From Bacteroidota bacterium (GTDB lineage: Bacteria > Bacteroidota > Bacteroidia > Flavobacteriales > Flavobacteriaceae), in the NCBI GenBank assembly GCA_027620655.1, contig JAQCDS010000001.1, positions 186,001 through 250,000 of the forward strand: 64,000 bases of DNA, read 5' to 3'. This document shows, piece by piece, positions 1 to 8,805 of the stretch. Numbering within the stretch: position 1 is the first letter of the stretch; each line of letters opens with the position of its first letter. Both the position numbers and the translations under genes were made by a program. The notes under the pieces are model-generated. The model was given only the letters and a program-made list of their open reading frames with translations. It made no database searches and was not told the origin of the DNA.

Positions 1-88
1 CTACACAACCAGCTCCTGTAGAATCCTCCAGGGCGGGAACGCAGCAAAGGTATACGGTTGTAGCGGTGTGATGTAGATCGCTTGCCTT
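1..88 (+). ncRNA. ffs: Signal recognition particle RNA (small bacterial type), 5' end cut by the window
   Basis: This is the RNA core of the signal recognition particle, which works with Ffh to target nascent membrane proteins. The conserved apical domain is visible: a GGAA tetraloop at 36-39, then GCAGCA at 41-46 and AAGG. The 3' strand at 71-86 is complementary to CTACA at 1-5 and predicts roughly ten further bases of 5' strand outside the window. A run of seven T at 87-93 follows the closing stem and is the likely terminator. The call rests on the recognised motif and on this pairing; a covariance-model search was not possible. Confidence 0.85.
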
Positions 89-149
89 TTTTTGTACACG
101 ATATTTTCCTAAATCTTTCTATATTTAACTTATAAATTACTACAAAAGT

Positions 150-953
150 ATGTCAAAAACTGTACTTATAACTGGCGGATCATCAGGAATTGGAAAATCT
201 ATAGGCGAATATCTTACCCAAAAAGGGTATTTAGTGTATGGGACTAGTCGTTTTCCTGAAAAATACAAAAACTCAAAATTTCCCATTATAAAATTAGACG
301 TTACAAATCCCGATTATATTTTGGATTGTGTCAAAGAACTATTGGACAAAGTCACTAAAATTGATGTACTCATTAATAATGCAGGAGTAGGAATTACTGG
401 CCCAATGGAAGAAATTCCGATGTCCGAAATGAAAACCAATTTTGAAACTAATTTATTTGGCCCTATTGGAATGATTAATGCTGTTTTGCCATCTATGCGT
501 TCGCAACAATCGGGGCTAATTATAAATATTACTTCTATAGCAGGATATATGGGGTTACCTTTTCGTGGGGTATATAGTGCAAGCAAAGGCGCTTTTGAAC
601 TTATTACTGAGGCCTATCGAATTGAGCTCAAAACATTTGGTGTTTGTATGACCAACGTCGCACCAGGTGATTTTTCAACTAATATTGCCGCTGGTCGATA
701 CCATGCGCCATTGCTTGAAAATTCACCTTATAAAGAAACTTATGGTACAACTTTAGAGTTACTCAACGCCCATGTAGACGATGGAGAAGACCCTAAGATA
801 TTAGCTAAAGTTGTACATAAAATTATAGAAACAAAACACCCAAAAATTCATTATAAAGTAGGTGCATTTTTACAAAAATTTCCTATTGTTCTAAAGCGTA
901 TTCTTCCAGACAAGGCTTTTGAACGCCTTTTGATGTCTTTTTATAAACTTTAA
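150..953 (+). CDS. SDR family oxidoreductase
   Basis: A 267-residue classical short-chain dehydrogenase/reductase. The Rossmann cofactor motif GGSSGIG is at residues 9-15, NNAG at 76-79, and the catalytic YSASK pair (Tyr142, Lys146) follows a Ser near 129. The length and the C-terminal tail, which has a hydrophobic stretch near the end, resemble the subgroup that acts on lipids or steroid-like substrates, but the substrate cannot be read from the sequence. The protein is probably cytosolic and NADP-dependent. It starts about 60 bases after the SRP RNA terminator and is followed by a 100-base gap, so it looks like a single-gene unit. The family call is firm; the specific function is unknown. 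Confidence 0.9.
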   Translation: MSKTVLITGGSSGIGKSIGEYLTQKGYLVYGTSRFPEKYKNSKFPIIKLDVTNPDYILDCVKELLDKVTKIDVLINNAGVGITGPMEEIPMSEMKTNFETNLFGPIGMINAVLPSMRSQQSGLIINITSIAGYMGLPFRGVYSASKGAFELITEAYRIELKTFGVCMTNVAPGDFSTNIAAGRYHAPLLENSPYKETYGTTLELLNAHVDDGEDPKILAKVVHKIIETKHPKIHYKVGAFLQKFPIVLKRILPDKAFERLLMSFYKL

Positions 954-1055
954 TGTTTAAAACTCTTTAATCTTGTTAATATATTTTTGTTCGTCTCCTT
1001 TGGTGTAGTGAGCTAATATTTTATTTTTACAAATCAACTATAAATACAAAAACAA

Positions 1056-1709
1056 ATGAAATTTTTTATCGATACCGCAAATTTAGATCAAATTAAAGAC
1101 GCTCAAGATCTTGGTGTTCTTGATGGTGTAACTACCAATCCATCATTGATGGCTAAGGAAGGAATTACAGGTGCCGATAATATTTTAAACCACTATAAAG
1201 CCATTTGTAAAATTGTTGATGGTGATGTATCTGCAGAAGTTATTGCAACTGATTTTGAGGGCATGGTAAAAGAAGGGGAAGCTCTTGCTGCATTACACCC
1301 ACAGATTGTTGTCAAACTACCAATGATAAAAGCAGGGGTAAAGGCTTGTAAATATTTTAGTGACAAAGGCATAAAAACTAATGTGACATTGGTATTTTCA
1401 CCTGGGCAAGCCATTTTAGCTGCCAAGGCAGGAGCTACCTACGTTTCGCCATTTATTGGACGTCTAGACGACATTTCTACAGATGGTCTCAATCTCATTG
1501 CCGAAATTCGTCATATCTATGACAACTACGGTTTTGAAACTGAAATCTTGGCGGCATCTGTTCGACATACAATGCACGTCATTGATTGTGCAAAAATTGG
1601 TGCAGATGTTATGACTGGACCATTAAGTTCTATTGAGGGACTTCTAAAACACCCATTGACTGATATAGGATTGGCAAAATTTTTAGCCGATTATAAAAAA
1701 GGGAATTAG
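1056..1709 (+). CDS. fsa: Fructose-6-phosphate aldolase (TalC/FSA-type small transaldolase)
   Basis: A 217-residue protein of the small transaldolase family, single TIM-barrel length, as in bacterial FSA/TalC. The signature DGVTTNPSL is at residues 23-31 and the Schiff-base lysine is in VVKLPM (Lys87). These proteins either cleave fructose 6-phosphate to dihydroxyacetone and glyceraldehyde 3-phosphate or act as the transaldolase of the pentose phosphate pathway; sequence alone does not separate the two, and in Bacteroidota many are probably transaldolases. It is a single gene with a possible A/T-rich hairpin terminator directly after the stop. The start is the ATG giving MKFFIDTAN, the usual N-terminus. 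Confidence 0.93.
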   Translation: MKFFIDTANLDQIKDAQDLGVLDGVTTNPSLMAKEGITGADNILNHYKAICKIVDGDVSAEVIATDFEGMVKEGEALAALHPQIVVKLPMIKAGVKACKYFSDKGIKTNVTLVFSPGQAILAAKAGATYVSPFIGRLDDISTDGLNLIAEIRHIYDNYGFETEILAASVRHTMHVIDCAKIGADVMTGPLSSIEGLLKHPLTDIGLAKFLADYKKGN

Positions 1710-1712
1710 AAC

Positions 1713-1736
1713 AAAAAAAAGAGTTTTTCTTTTTTT
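1713..1736 (+). terminator. A/T-rich hairpin after fsa
   Basis: Just past the fsa stop, AAAAAAAGA and TCTTTTTTT form a nine-pair stem around a short T-rich loop, ending in T residues. It lacks a GC-rich core, so its strength is doubtful. Confidence 0.4.
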
Positions 1737-1768
1737 AACAGAGGAATTAAATATCAACAAGGAATCCC

Positions 1769-1776
1769 TATCTTTG
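1769..1776 (+). promoter_or_regulatory. Candidate -7 promoter box of fabG
   Basis: TATCTTTG matches the Bacteroidota -7 consensus TAnnTTTG and lies 28 bases before the fabG start. No TTG is found at the usual 17-23 base distance upstream, so only half of the promoter is supported. Confidence 0.4.
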
Positions 1777-1804
1777 AGCCATATTTAAAACCAACACAAA
1801 GCAA

Positions 1805-2551
1805 ATGAAATTATTAGAAGGAAAAACAGCAATTGTTACTGGTGCCAGTAGAGGTATAGGAAAGGGAATTGCTACTGTTTTTGCACAACATGGTGCGAAT
1901 GTGGCGTTTACATACAGTTCTTCTTCAGAGGCAGCCATAGCCCTCGAAAATGAACTTCAAGCCCATGGGGTTAAAGTTAAAGCTTACCAAAGTAACGCTG
2001 CCAATTTTGAAGAAGCACAACAACTTGTGGCCGATGTTCTTGAAGATTTTGGAGCCATAGACGTTTTAGTGAACAATGCTGGAATTACAAAAGATAACCT
2101 TTTGATGCGCATGGGAGAAGAAGACTTCGATAAAGTTATTGAAGTTAATCTCAAATCGGTATTCAATATGACAAAAGCTGTACAGCGTACAATGCTTAAA
2201 CAACGACAAGGATCAATCATCAATATGAGTTCTGTTGTGGGTGTAAAAGGAAATGCTGGACAAACCAACTATGCAGCGTCAAAAGCAGGAATTATTGGAT
2301 TTTCAAAATCGGTTGCACTCGAATTAGGTTCTCGAAACATTCGAAGCAATGTTATTGCGCCCGGATTTATAGAAACCGAAATGACTGCAAAACTAGATGA
2401 AGCCACAGTAGAACAGTGGCGTGCTGGTATTCCACTAAAACGAGGTGGGTCTCCAGATGATATTGCCAATGCTTGTATCTTCTTAGCTAGCGATCTTTCG
2501 GCATATATTACAGGGCAAACTCTCCATGTTGATGGTGGTATGCTTACCTAA
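1805..2551 (+). CDS. fabG: 3-oxoacyl-ACP reductase FabG
   Basis: A 248-residue short-chain dehydrogenase that reduces 3-oxoacyl-ACP with NADPH in each round of fatty acid elongation. The cofactor motif TGASRGIG is at residues 12-19, NNAG at 90-93, the catalytic Ser near 142 and YAASK with Tyr156 and Lys160. The C-terminus carries the usual GQTLHVDGG pattern. Length and motifs agree closely with the FabG subfamily rather than a general SDR. It is followed after 17 bases by an unrelated membrane protein gene on the same strand and may be co-transcribed with it; no other fatty acid genes are adjacent. Confidence 0.94.
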   Translation: MKLLEGKTAIVTGASRGIGKGIATVFAQHGANVAFTYSSSSEAAIALENELQAHGVKVKAYQSNAANFEEAQQLVADVLEDFGAIDVLVNNAGITKDNLLMRMGEEDFDKVIEVNLKSVFNMTKAVQRTMLKQRQGSIINMSSVVGVKGNAGQTNYAASKAGIIGFSKSVALELGSRNIRSNVIAPGFIETEMTAKLDEATVEQWRAGIPLKRGGSPDDIANACIFLASDLSAYITGQTLHVDGGMLT

Positions 2552-2568
2552 TTTTTTTCGGTTGCCAT

Positions 2569-4590
2569 ATGACAACACCACTAGTTTTATTTGGCAGTTT
2601 GGCAATCGTTATAGCGTTTATATTGGCACTTTTTCAATATAAACCTTGGATTTCAGAAAAGGTATATTGGGTACTCACTGCGGCTAGAACGCTAGCATTG
2701 AGTGCCCTTTTTTTATTGTTGATCAATCCAGAAACTAATATTGAAACTATAGAAGTCATTAAACCAAAACTAGGCGTTTTGGTTGATAATTCGCAGTCGA
2801 TTAAATTTTTAAAAAAAGACAGTATTGCTCGGGTACTTTTAAATCAAATAAAATCCAAAAGTGCTCTATCTGAAAAATTTGATCTTCACTATTTTACATT
2901 TGATAACGCGCTCTATAGCGATGATTCTTTAAGTTTTGATGCCTCACAAACCAATATTGGGAAATCCCTTATTCAAGCTCATGAGATTTTTAAAGATGAA
3001 GTGGCGCCAATGCTTCTTTTGAGCGATGGAAATCAAACCTTAGGCACTTCGTATGGGCATATAGCTAAACAATTTAGTAGTCCTATTTACCCTTTAGTTT
3101 TGGGGGACACAATTCAATATATTGACCTGAAAATCAAACAAATAAACGTCAATACCTATACGTTTTTGGAAAATACTTTTCCCGTTGAAATTTTCATCAA
3201 CTACAATGGAAATGATACTAAAAGTACAGTTTTAGAAATTTTTCAAGATGAAACTTTAGTCTATAAAGAAAAGCTGCAATTCTCAGCTTTAAACAATTCA
3301 AAAGTAATCACACCAAAACTCAAAGCATCAAAAGTTGGATTTCAACGTTTTAGCGCAAGATTAAGACCTTTAACTTCTGAAAAAGTGGTTTCAAATAACA
3401 GTAAAACATTTGCTATTGAAGTTCTCGATCAGAAACTCAAAATTGCATTGATTTCAAAAAATACGCATCCAGACATAGGAGTATTTAACTCTGTTATTTC
3501 TAGTCAAAAGAATTATACATTTAAGCGTTATACTCCAGAAGAGTTTTTGAAAATTTCTGAGGAATTTGCATTTGTTATTTTGTATCAGCCAGATTATAAT
3601 TTTCGGTCTATTTTAGAACAAACAAAAAAAATAAATACGTTTATTATTGGAGGAATATCTACAGAATGGTCATTTTTGAATGCCAATCAACCTTATTTTA
3701 AGCAAGAGGTTACAAAACAAAAAGAAGCCTATCAAGCTGCTTTCAATACTGATTTTGATGCGTTTTCGATTACTCCATTATCTTTTGAAGATTATCCACC
3801 CTTACAATCTGAATTTGGAAAGACTGAAGTTAGTGTTCCTCATCAAATTTTGTTGTATAAATCCATTAATGGGCGGTCTAGTCAAATGCCATTAATGTTT
3901 TCTTATACCAATGAGGGAGTTAGAAACATTGTTTTATTAGGAGAAGATATATGGAAATGGCGTTTAAAATCATTTCAATTAGATGATAATTCCGAAAAAT
4001 TTGATGCTTTTTTTAGTGCCATTTTTCAATATTTGAGTACTCAAAAAACATCAAAACGACTTGTGGTAACACATAATCCAGTTTTTGACGGTTCTGTTGC
4101 TGCGGAAATTTTCGCTCAATTTTATGACGAAAATTTTCAATTCAATCCAAATGCAAGTTTAGATATTGAGATTAGTTCGCCTCAAATTAAAACTTCTATA
4201 AATTATCCACTCGTAGTTGTTGGTGATATGTACAAAGTTGATTTAAGTGGTTTAAAGTCAGGGAAATACACGTACAAGATAAAGACAAGGGATCAACAGT
4301 TTTCAACTTCGGGTCAGTTTGAAATTTTAGAGTTTAATGTTGAAGCACAATTTTTTAATTCTGATTATCAACAGCTCTTACAATTGACTTCAAAAACTAG
4401 AGGACATGTGTTTTTAGAAAATGAATTTGATAATTTATTGGATGAATTATTAAATAATCCTAACTATAAATCAGTTCAAAGAATCAACAAAAAAACTGTA
4501 CCTTTGATAAATTATAAATTATTGCTACTGCTAATTATTTTGAGTTTAGCATTAGAATGGTTTATTAGAAAATATAAAGGATTAATTTAA
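2569..4590 (+). CDS. Membrane-anchored von Willebrand factor A-type protein
   Basis: A 673-residue protein with two N-terminal transmembrane helices (about 5-22 and 33-52), a large central domain and a C-terminal helix (about 645-665). The segment after the second helix has the metal-ion-dependent adhesion motif DxSxS as DNSQS (73-77) and a later LLSDGNQT, both typical of a VWA fold. Proteins with this layout are widespread in Bacteroidota next to other VWA/BatA-like genes, but their role is not established. It is encoded between fabG and a prohibitin-like gene. The bulk of the protein between the N- and C-terminal helices probably faces the periplasm. No function is proposed. Confidence 0.75.
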   Translation: MTTPLVLFGSLAIVIAFILALFQYKPWISEKVYWVLTAARTLALSALFLLLINPETNIETIEVIKPKLGVLVDNSQSIKFLKKDSIARVLLNQIKSKSALSEKFDLHYFTFDNALYSDDSLSFDASQTNIGKSLIQAHEIFKDEVAPMLLLSDGNQTLGTSYGHIAKQFSSPIYPLVLGDTIQYIDLKIKQINVNTYTFLENTFPVEIFINYNGNDTKSTVLEIFQDETLVYKEKLQFSALNNSKVITPKLKASKVGFQRFSARLRPLTSEKVVSNNSKTFAIEVLDQKLKIALISKNTHPDIGVFNSVISSQKNYTFKRYTPEEFLKISEEFAFVILYQPDYNFRSILEQTKKINTFIIGGISTEWSFLNANQPYFKQEVTKQKEAYQAAFNTDFDAFSITPLSFEDYPPLQSEFGKTEVSVPHQILLYKSINGRSSQMPLMFSYTNEGVRNIVLLGEDIWKWRLKSFQLDDNSEKFDAFFSAIFQYLSTQKTSKRLVVTHNPVFDGSVAAEIFAQFYDENFQFNPNASLDIEISSPQIKTSINYPLVVVGDMYKVDLSGLKSGKYTYKIKTRDQQFSTSGQFEILEFNVEAQFFNSDYQQLLQLTSKTRGHVFLENEFDNLLDELLNNPNYKSVQRINKKTVPLINYKLLLLLIILSLALEWFIRKYKGLI

Positions 4591-4608
4591 AAACTAAATT
4601 TATATAAA

Positions 4609-5421
4609 ATGCAAAATTTACCCAAGATAGGCCTGCCTATAATTTTTACAATAGCCGTACTAGTTATTCTTATTTCAAAAGCTGCCGTAACCATTGGACC
4701 TGGAGAAGGTGGTGTTTTGTTTGAGCGTTTTGGAGACGGAATAAATACAGAAAAAACCTATGGTGAAGGATTTCATATTGTTGCACCATGGAACTCAATG
4801 TTGGTGTTTAAAGTTCGTCAGCAATCAATCTCAGACGAAATGAATGTCCTTTCTGTAAACGGATTGGAAGTTCGTGTAAATGGTACCATTTGGTACGAGC
4901 CAGAATATGAAAATTTAGGAAAACTCATCAAAACAAAAGGTCAAGATTACGTTATTGAACTTCTTAACCCTGCTGTGAACGCCGCTGCAAGAAGCGTTGT
5001 TGGACGTTATACACCTGAACAATTATATTCAAGTAAACGAGATGTTATTGAACAAGAAATACTAGATGAAGTTGTTACCCTTATGAAAGGACAATACTTA
5101 AATGTTAAACGCGTTTTGGTAGAGGATGTAAAACTTCCAGAAACGATTAAAAATGCAATCGAAGGAAAACTAAAACAAGAACAACAATCTTTAGAATATG
5201 AATTCAGGTTGGTTACTGCCGATAAAGAAGCGCAAAAACAACGTATTGAGGCGCAAGGTAAAGCCGATGCTAACCGCATTTTAAGTGCGTCTTTGAATGA
5301 TAAGATTTTACAGGATAAAGGCATAGAAGCTACCGTTAAATTGGCAGAATCTCCAAACAGTAAAGTTATTGTTATTGGTTCTGGAGATTCTGGAATGCCA
5401 ATTATTTTGGGTAACCAATAA
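4609..5421 (+). CDS. Prohibitin family (SPFH/Band 7) membrane protein
   Basis: A 270-residue protein with one N-terminal transmembrane helix (about 8-28) followed by the SPFH/Band 7 domain, which opens with a GPGEGGVLFERFG stretch, and then a long charged helical region (about 185-225) expected to form a coiled coil. Such proteins assemble into large rings at the inner membrane and often regulate membrane proteases such as FtsH. The gene follows the VWA-type membrane protein after 18 bases and is probably co-transcribed with it. Only the family is certain. The his operon control region begins directly after its stop. Confidence 0.88.
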   Translation: MQNLPKIGLPIIFTIAVLVILISKAAVTIGPGEGGVLFERFGDGINTEKTYGEGFHIVAPWNSMLVFKVRQQSISDEMNVLSVNGLEVRVNGTIWYEPEYENLGKLIKTKGQDYVIELLNPAVNAAARSVVGRYTPEQLYSSKRDVIEQEILDEVVTLMKGQYLNVKRVLVEDVKLPETIKNAIEGKLKQEQQSLEYEFRLVTADKEAQKQRIEAQGKADANRILSASLNDKILQDKGIEATVKLAESPNSKVIVIGSGDSGMPIILGNQ

Positions 5422-5487
5422 AAATTTTCAAAAAAAGTTAGGAAATAAAAAAATATTTTTTGAATCTTTGTCAAATAAGTTTATACG

Positions 5488-5559
5488 ATGAAAAACAACA
5501 ATTTACACCATCATCATTTTCATACTGGCCCACAAGCGAGTTGTATGTGTATGGAGTAA
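5488..5559 (+). CDS. Histidine operon leader peptide
   Basis: A 23-codon reading frame, ATG at 5488 to TAA at 5557-5559, translating to a peptide with HHHHFH at residues 7-12 and the tail TGPQASCMCME. Five of six consecutive codons (5506-5523) encode His. It sits 71 bases before hisG and immediately upstream of a strong hairpin terminator, the arrangement of a classical amino-acid leader peptide that senses charged tRNA-His through ribosome stalling. Codons 16-19 overlap the putative antiterminator arm (5533-5542). It is too short for ordinary gene calling and would normally be missed. Confidence 0.88.
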   Translation: MKNNNLHHHHFHTGPQASCMCME

Positions 5560-5613
5560 ATTTATTTTATAAAATGACATTAACCCGTTTGAAATTCAAG
5601 CGGGTTTTTTTTA
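5533..5613 (+). promoter_or_regulatory. his operon transcription attenuator (antiterminator and terminator)
   Basis: The terminator is formed by AACCCGTTTG (5582-5591) and CAAGCGGGTT (5597-5606), ten pairs with a five-base loop, followed by a T run to 5613. A nearly identical copy of its 3' arm, CAAGCGAGTT, lies at 5533-5542 within the leader coding sequence and can pair with the same 5' arm (eight Watson-Crick pairs, one G-U, one mismatch). The two folds are mutually exclusive. Stalling at the His codons 5506-5523 would leave 5533-5542 free and permit antitermination; efficient translation would cover it and let the terminator form. Confidence 0.85.
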
Positions 5614-5629
5614 TTCAAAATTTCTAATA

Positions 5630-6487
5630 ATGAAAACACTAAAGGTAGCTGTTCAAAAATCAGGACGATTAAAAGACGATTCTTTAAAATTATTAAAGGA
5701 TATTGGAATTTCTGTAGATAACGGGAAAGAACAACTTAAAGCCCGTGCAACTAACTTTCCTATCGAGGTTTTTTATCTGCGTAATGGTGATATTCCTCAA
5801 TATCTTAAAGATGGTGTAGTGGATGTTGCCATTATTGGCAGTAATATTTTAATTGAAAAAGGAGAGGGGATAACAACAGCGTTGGAGCTAGGTTTTTCGC
5901 GTTGCCGTGTGTCTTTAGCAGTTCCAAAATCAATGGCCTATAATGACTTAAATGATTTGAAAGGAAAAAAAATTGCAACCTCTTATCCAAACACTGTTGA
6001 AACATTTTTAAAAGAAAAAGGTATCGATGCCGAATTGCACATTATTAATGGATCTGTGGAGATTGCACCTAATATTGGTCTTGCAGATGCTATTGTAGAT
6101 ATCGTTTCGACAGGGGGAACCTTGTTTAAAAATAATCTTGAAGAAAAAGAAGTTTTACTTACTTCTGAAGCAGTACTTGCTGTGTCCCCTAAAATCGAAA
6201 CTACACAAACTGAGTTACTGGAAAAAATAAAATTTAGAATACAATCTGTACTGAAAGGAAGATCATCAAAATATGTTTTACTGAACGCACCAAATAGTAG
6301 TTTAGAACATATCATAAAGATTCTTCCAGGAATGAAAAGCCCTACAGTTTTACCGTTAGCAAAATCAGGGTGGAGTTCTGTACATAGTGTTATAAATCAG
6401 CACCAGTTTTGGGATATCATCGATGATTTAAAACGCAATGGTGCAGAAGGCATTCTTATTTGTCCAATTGAAAAAATGGTACTCTAA
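5630..6487 (+). CDS. hisG: ATP phosphoribosyltransferase, long form
   Basis: HisG catalyses the first committed step of histidine synthesis, joining ATP and PRPP. At 285 residues it is the long form, with the catalytic two-lobed periplasmic-binding-like domain (about 1-205) plus a C-terminal ACT-like regulatory domain (about 210-285), so it should be a stand-alone enzyme not needing HisZ and subject to feedback by histidine. The motif ATSYPNTVETFLKEKG and the PRPP-binding DIVSTGGTLFKNN stretch are visible. It is the first structural gene after the leader attenuator and its TAA overlaps the ATG of hisD by one base, implying translational coupling. Confidence 0.96.
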   Translation: MKTLKVAVQKSGRLKDDSLKLLKDIGISVDNGKEQLKARATNFPIEVFYLRNGDIPQYLKDGVVDVAIIGSNILIEKGEGITTALELGFSRCRVSLAVPKSMAYNDLNDLKGKKIATSYPNTVETFLKEKGIDAELHIINGSVEIAPNIGLADAIVDIVSTGGTLFKNNLEEKEVLLTSEAVLAVSPKIETTQTELLEKIKFRIQSVLKGRSSKYVLLNAPNSSLEHIIKILPGMKSPTVLPLAKSGWSSVHSVINQHQFWDIIDDLKRNGAEGILICPIEKMVL

Positions 6488-7779
6488 TGACAATCATAAA
6501 AAATCCAAAACCTGAAGAATGGGATGTTATTTTAAAGCGTCCAACACAAAATAGCGATGCTCTTAATGAAGTTGTCAATGATGTTTTTGAGGCTGTTCAA
6601 AGCAAAGGCGATTTTGCTCTAAAACACTACACAAAAGCATTTGATAAGGTAGATATTGATGATCTAAAAGTTTCGAAATCTGAGGTTGAATCGGCCGAAA
6701 AAGCCATTTCACCAGAACTCAAAAAGGCAATCATAAAAGCAAAGTCAAACATTGAAACTTTTCATAAAGCTCAAAAAACCAGTCGTGTTGATGTTCAAAC
6801 TCAAATTGGAGTTCGTTGTTGGCAAGAAAAACGTCCAATTGAATCTGTTGGGTTGTATATTCCTGGTGGAACAGCACCATTGTTTTCTACAGTTTTGATG
6901 TTGGCTATTCCAGCTCAAATTGCAGAATGTCGTTCTATTGTTTTATGCACTCCTCCAAATACTTCTGGAGCTATTGCCAATGAAATACTATATACCGCTA
7001 CCCTTTGTGGAATAGAAAATATATATAAAGTTGGTGGCATACAAGCCATTGCAGGAATGACCTTTGGAACAGCTACAATTCCCAAGGTAAATAAATTATT
7101 TGGCCCTGGAAATCAATATGTTACTGCTGCAAAACAAACTGCTACCAAATTTGGTGTAGCCATTGATATGCCCGCTGGTCCAAGTGAATTGTTGGTTATG
7201 GCCGATGCCTTTGCAACACCTTCTTTTGTAGCATCAGATTTGTTAAGTCAAGCGGAGCATGGCATTGACAGTCAAGTGGTTTTAGTGTCAACAGATCTTG
7301 ACCTTTTGGAAGCTGTTTTATTTGAAGTCCAAGAGCAAACGCAATTATTGAGTAGAAAACCCATTATTGAAAAAGCTCTTGAAAATATGAAGCTAATTTA
7401 TTGTTCAAATAAAGAAACAGCGGCAGATCTCATTAATTTCTATGGTCCAGAACATTATATTATTTCAACTTCCGATAATGCGTATTTTATTAGTCAAGTA
7501 AAAAATGCTGGGTCTATATTTATTGGTGATTATACTCCCGAAAGTGCTGGAGATTATGCTTCAGGTACCAATCATACGTTGCCCACAAACGGATTTGCTA
7601 AAGCATATTCTGGCGTCAACCTTGATAGTTTTTTAAAGAGCATAACTTTTCAGGAAATTACAAAAGAAGGACTTTTAGATTTGGGGCCAACAATTGAGTT
7701 GATGGCTGAAGCTGAAGGTCTTTTGGCACACAAAAATGCAGTTTCTATTCGTTTAAAAACACTTCAAAATGGATCTTAA
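6487..7779 (+). CDS. hisD: Histidinol dehydrogenase
   Basis: HisD carries out the last two steps of the pathway, oxidising L-histidinol to L-histidine with two NAD+. The 430 residues match the family length. Visible family motifs include IPGGTAPLFSTVLM, GPGNQYVTAAK, the zinc-site region SQAEHGIDSQ and the catalytic Glu-His in FYGPEHY, and the conserved SAGDYASGTNHTLPT near the C-terminus. It overlaps hisG by one base at its start and hisC by eleven bases at its end, so it is inside one tightly coupled operon. Confidence 0.96.
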   Translation: MTIIKNPKPEEWDVILKRPTQNSDALNEVVNDVFEAVQSKGDFALKHYTKAFDKVDIDDLKVSKSEVESAEKAISPELKKAIIKAKSNIETFHKAQKTSRVDVQTQIGVRCWQEKRPIESVGLYIPGGTAPLFSTVLMLAIPAQIAECRSIVLCTPPNTSGAIANEILYTATLCGIENIYKVGGIQAIAGMTFGTATIPKVNKLFGPGNQYVTAAKQTATKFGVAIDMPAGPSELLVMADAFATPSFVASDLLSQAEHGIDSQVVLVSTDLDLLEAVLFEVQEQTQLLSRKPIIEKALENMKLIYCSNKETAADLINFYGPEHYIISTSDNAYFISQVKNAGSIFIGDYTPESAGDYASGTNHTLPTNGFAKAYSGVNLDSFLKSITFQEITKEGLLDLGPTIELMAEAEGLLAHKNAVSIRLKTLQNGS

Positions 7780-8803
7780 AGCGTTAATTAGACCAAGTAT
7801 AGCGGCGATGAAGCCCTATTCATCAGCACGTGACGAGTTTCAAAGCCAAGACAACAACCTTGTATTTTTGGATGCTAATGAAAGTCCATTTCAAAATGAT
7901 TTAAATCGCTATCCAGATCCGCAGCAAATTCTTTTGAAAACTAAACTTGCAACATTAAAACAAGTATTACCAGATCAAATTTTGTTGGGAAACGGAAGTG
8001 ACGAAGTGTTGGATTTATTGTTTAGAGCTTTTTGTGAACCTAACCAAGATGCAGTGTTGACGCTTACACCAACCTATGGAATTTATGGGGTTTTAGCAAA
8101 CTTAAATGCAATTGAGAATCAAGCGGTTACACTAAATTCTAAGTTTCAAATTAAAATAGATGATGTTCTAAAAGCAATTCATCCAAATACGAAGATGATT
8201 TTTATTTGTTCGCCAAACAATCCCTCAGGAAATCTTTTGGATACAAAAGCCATAGAAGGTATTTTAGAAGCTTTTGGTGGTTTGGTTGTGATTGATGAGG
8301 CTTATATTGATTTTACAGATTCTAAGAGCTGGATTGAGCGTTTATCGGAGTTTCCTAACTTGGTGGTGACTCAGACTTTATCAAAAGCATATGGTCTTGC
8401 GGGGATTCGTCTTGGAATTTGTTATGCTTCTACAGATATTATTTCTGTTTTAAATAAAATTAAACCGCCATACAACATCAATTTATTAACTCAAAATGCA
8501 GCTTTTGAAGGGATTTCAAACCAAGAAAACACAAAAAAGCAAATTGATATGATATTATCTGAACGTGAAAAATTGATTCAAAATCTTAACAATTTATCTT
8601 TCGTAAAAACAATTTTCCCATCAGATGCCAATTTTATTTTAATACGTGTTGATGATGCCAATATGAGATATACCCAATTAATAGCAAAAGGTATAATTGT
8701 CAGAAATCGTCATGGACAACCATTGTGTGATCATTGTTTAAGAATTACGGTAGGAACACCAGAAGAAAATTTAAAATTAATCCAAGCCTTACAAACCATT
8801 TAA
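7769..8803 (+). CDS. hisC: Histidinol-phosphate aminotransferase
   Basis: A fold-type I PLP aminotransferase of 344 residues that converts imidazole acetol phosphate to histidinol phosphate using glutamate. The motif [12 protein letters not shown] near residue 75, SPNNPSGN near 150, DEAYIDF with the pyridine-nitrogen Asp, and the PLP lysine in [10 protein letters not shown] are all present, and the downstream RLG supplies the phosphate-binding Arg. It starts 11 bases inside hisD and ends two bases before the hisB start codon. Its position between hisD and hisB identifies it as HisC rather than another class I/II transaminase. Confidence 0.95.
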   Translation: MDLKALIRPSIAAMKPYSSARDEFQSQDNNLVFLDANESPFQNDLNRYPDPQQILLKTKLATLKQVLPDQILLGNGSDEVLDLLFRAFCEPNQDAVLTLTPTYGIYGVLANLNAIENQAVTLNSKFQIKIDDVLKAIHPNTKMIFICSPNNPSGNLLDTKAIEGILEAFGGLVVIDEAYIDFTDSKSWIERLSEFPNLVVTQTLSKAYGLAGIRLGICYASTDIISVLNKIKPPYNINLLTQNAAFEGISNQENTKKQIDMILSEREKLIQNLNNLSFVKTIFPSDANFILIRVDDANMRYTQLIAKGIIVRNRHGQPLCDHCLRITVGTPEENLKLIQALQTI

Positions 8804-8805
8804 TT

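Noticed and set aside
5007-5474. 155-codon open frame on the minus strand
   Set aside because: It lies opposite the prohibitin-like gene, is rich in Ser, Leu and Phe as expected of an antisense shadow, and has no recognisable domain.
5521-5547. Protector hairpin CATAC/GTATG in the his leader
   Set aside because: Only five pairs with a 17-base loop, and it does not sequester the antiterminator arm, so it does not act as a classical 1:2 stem.
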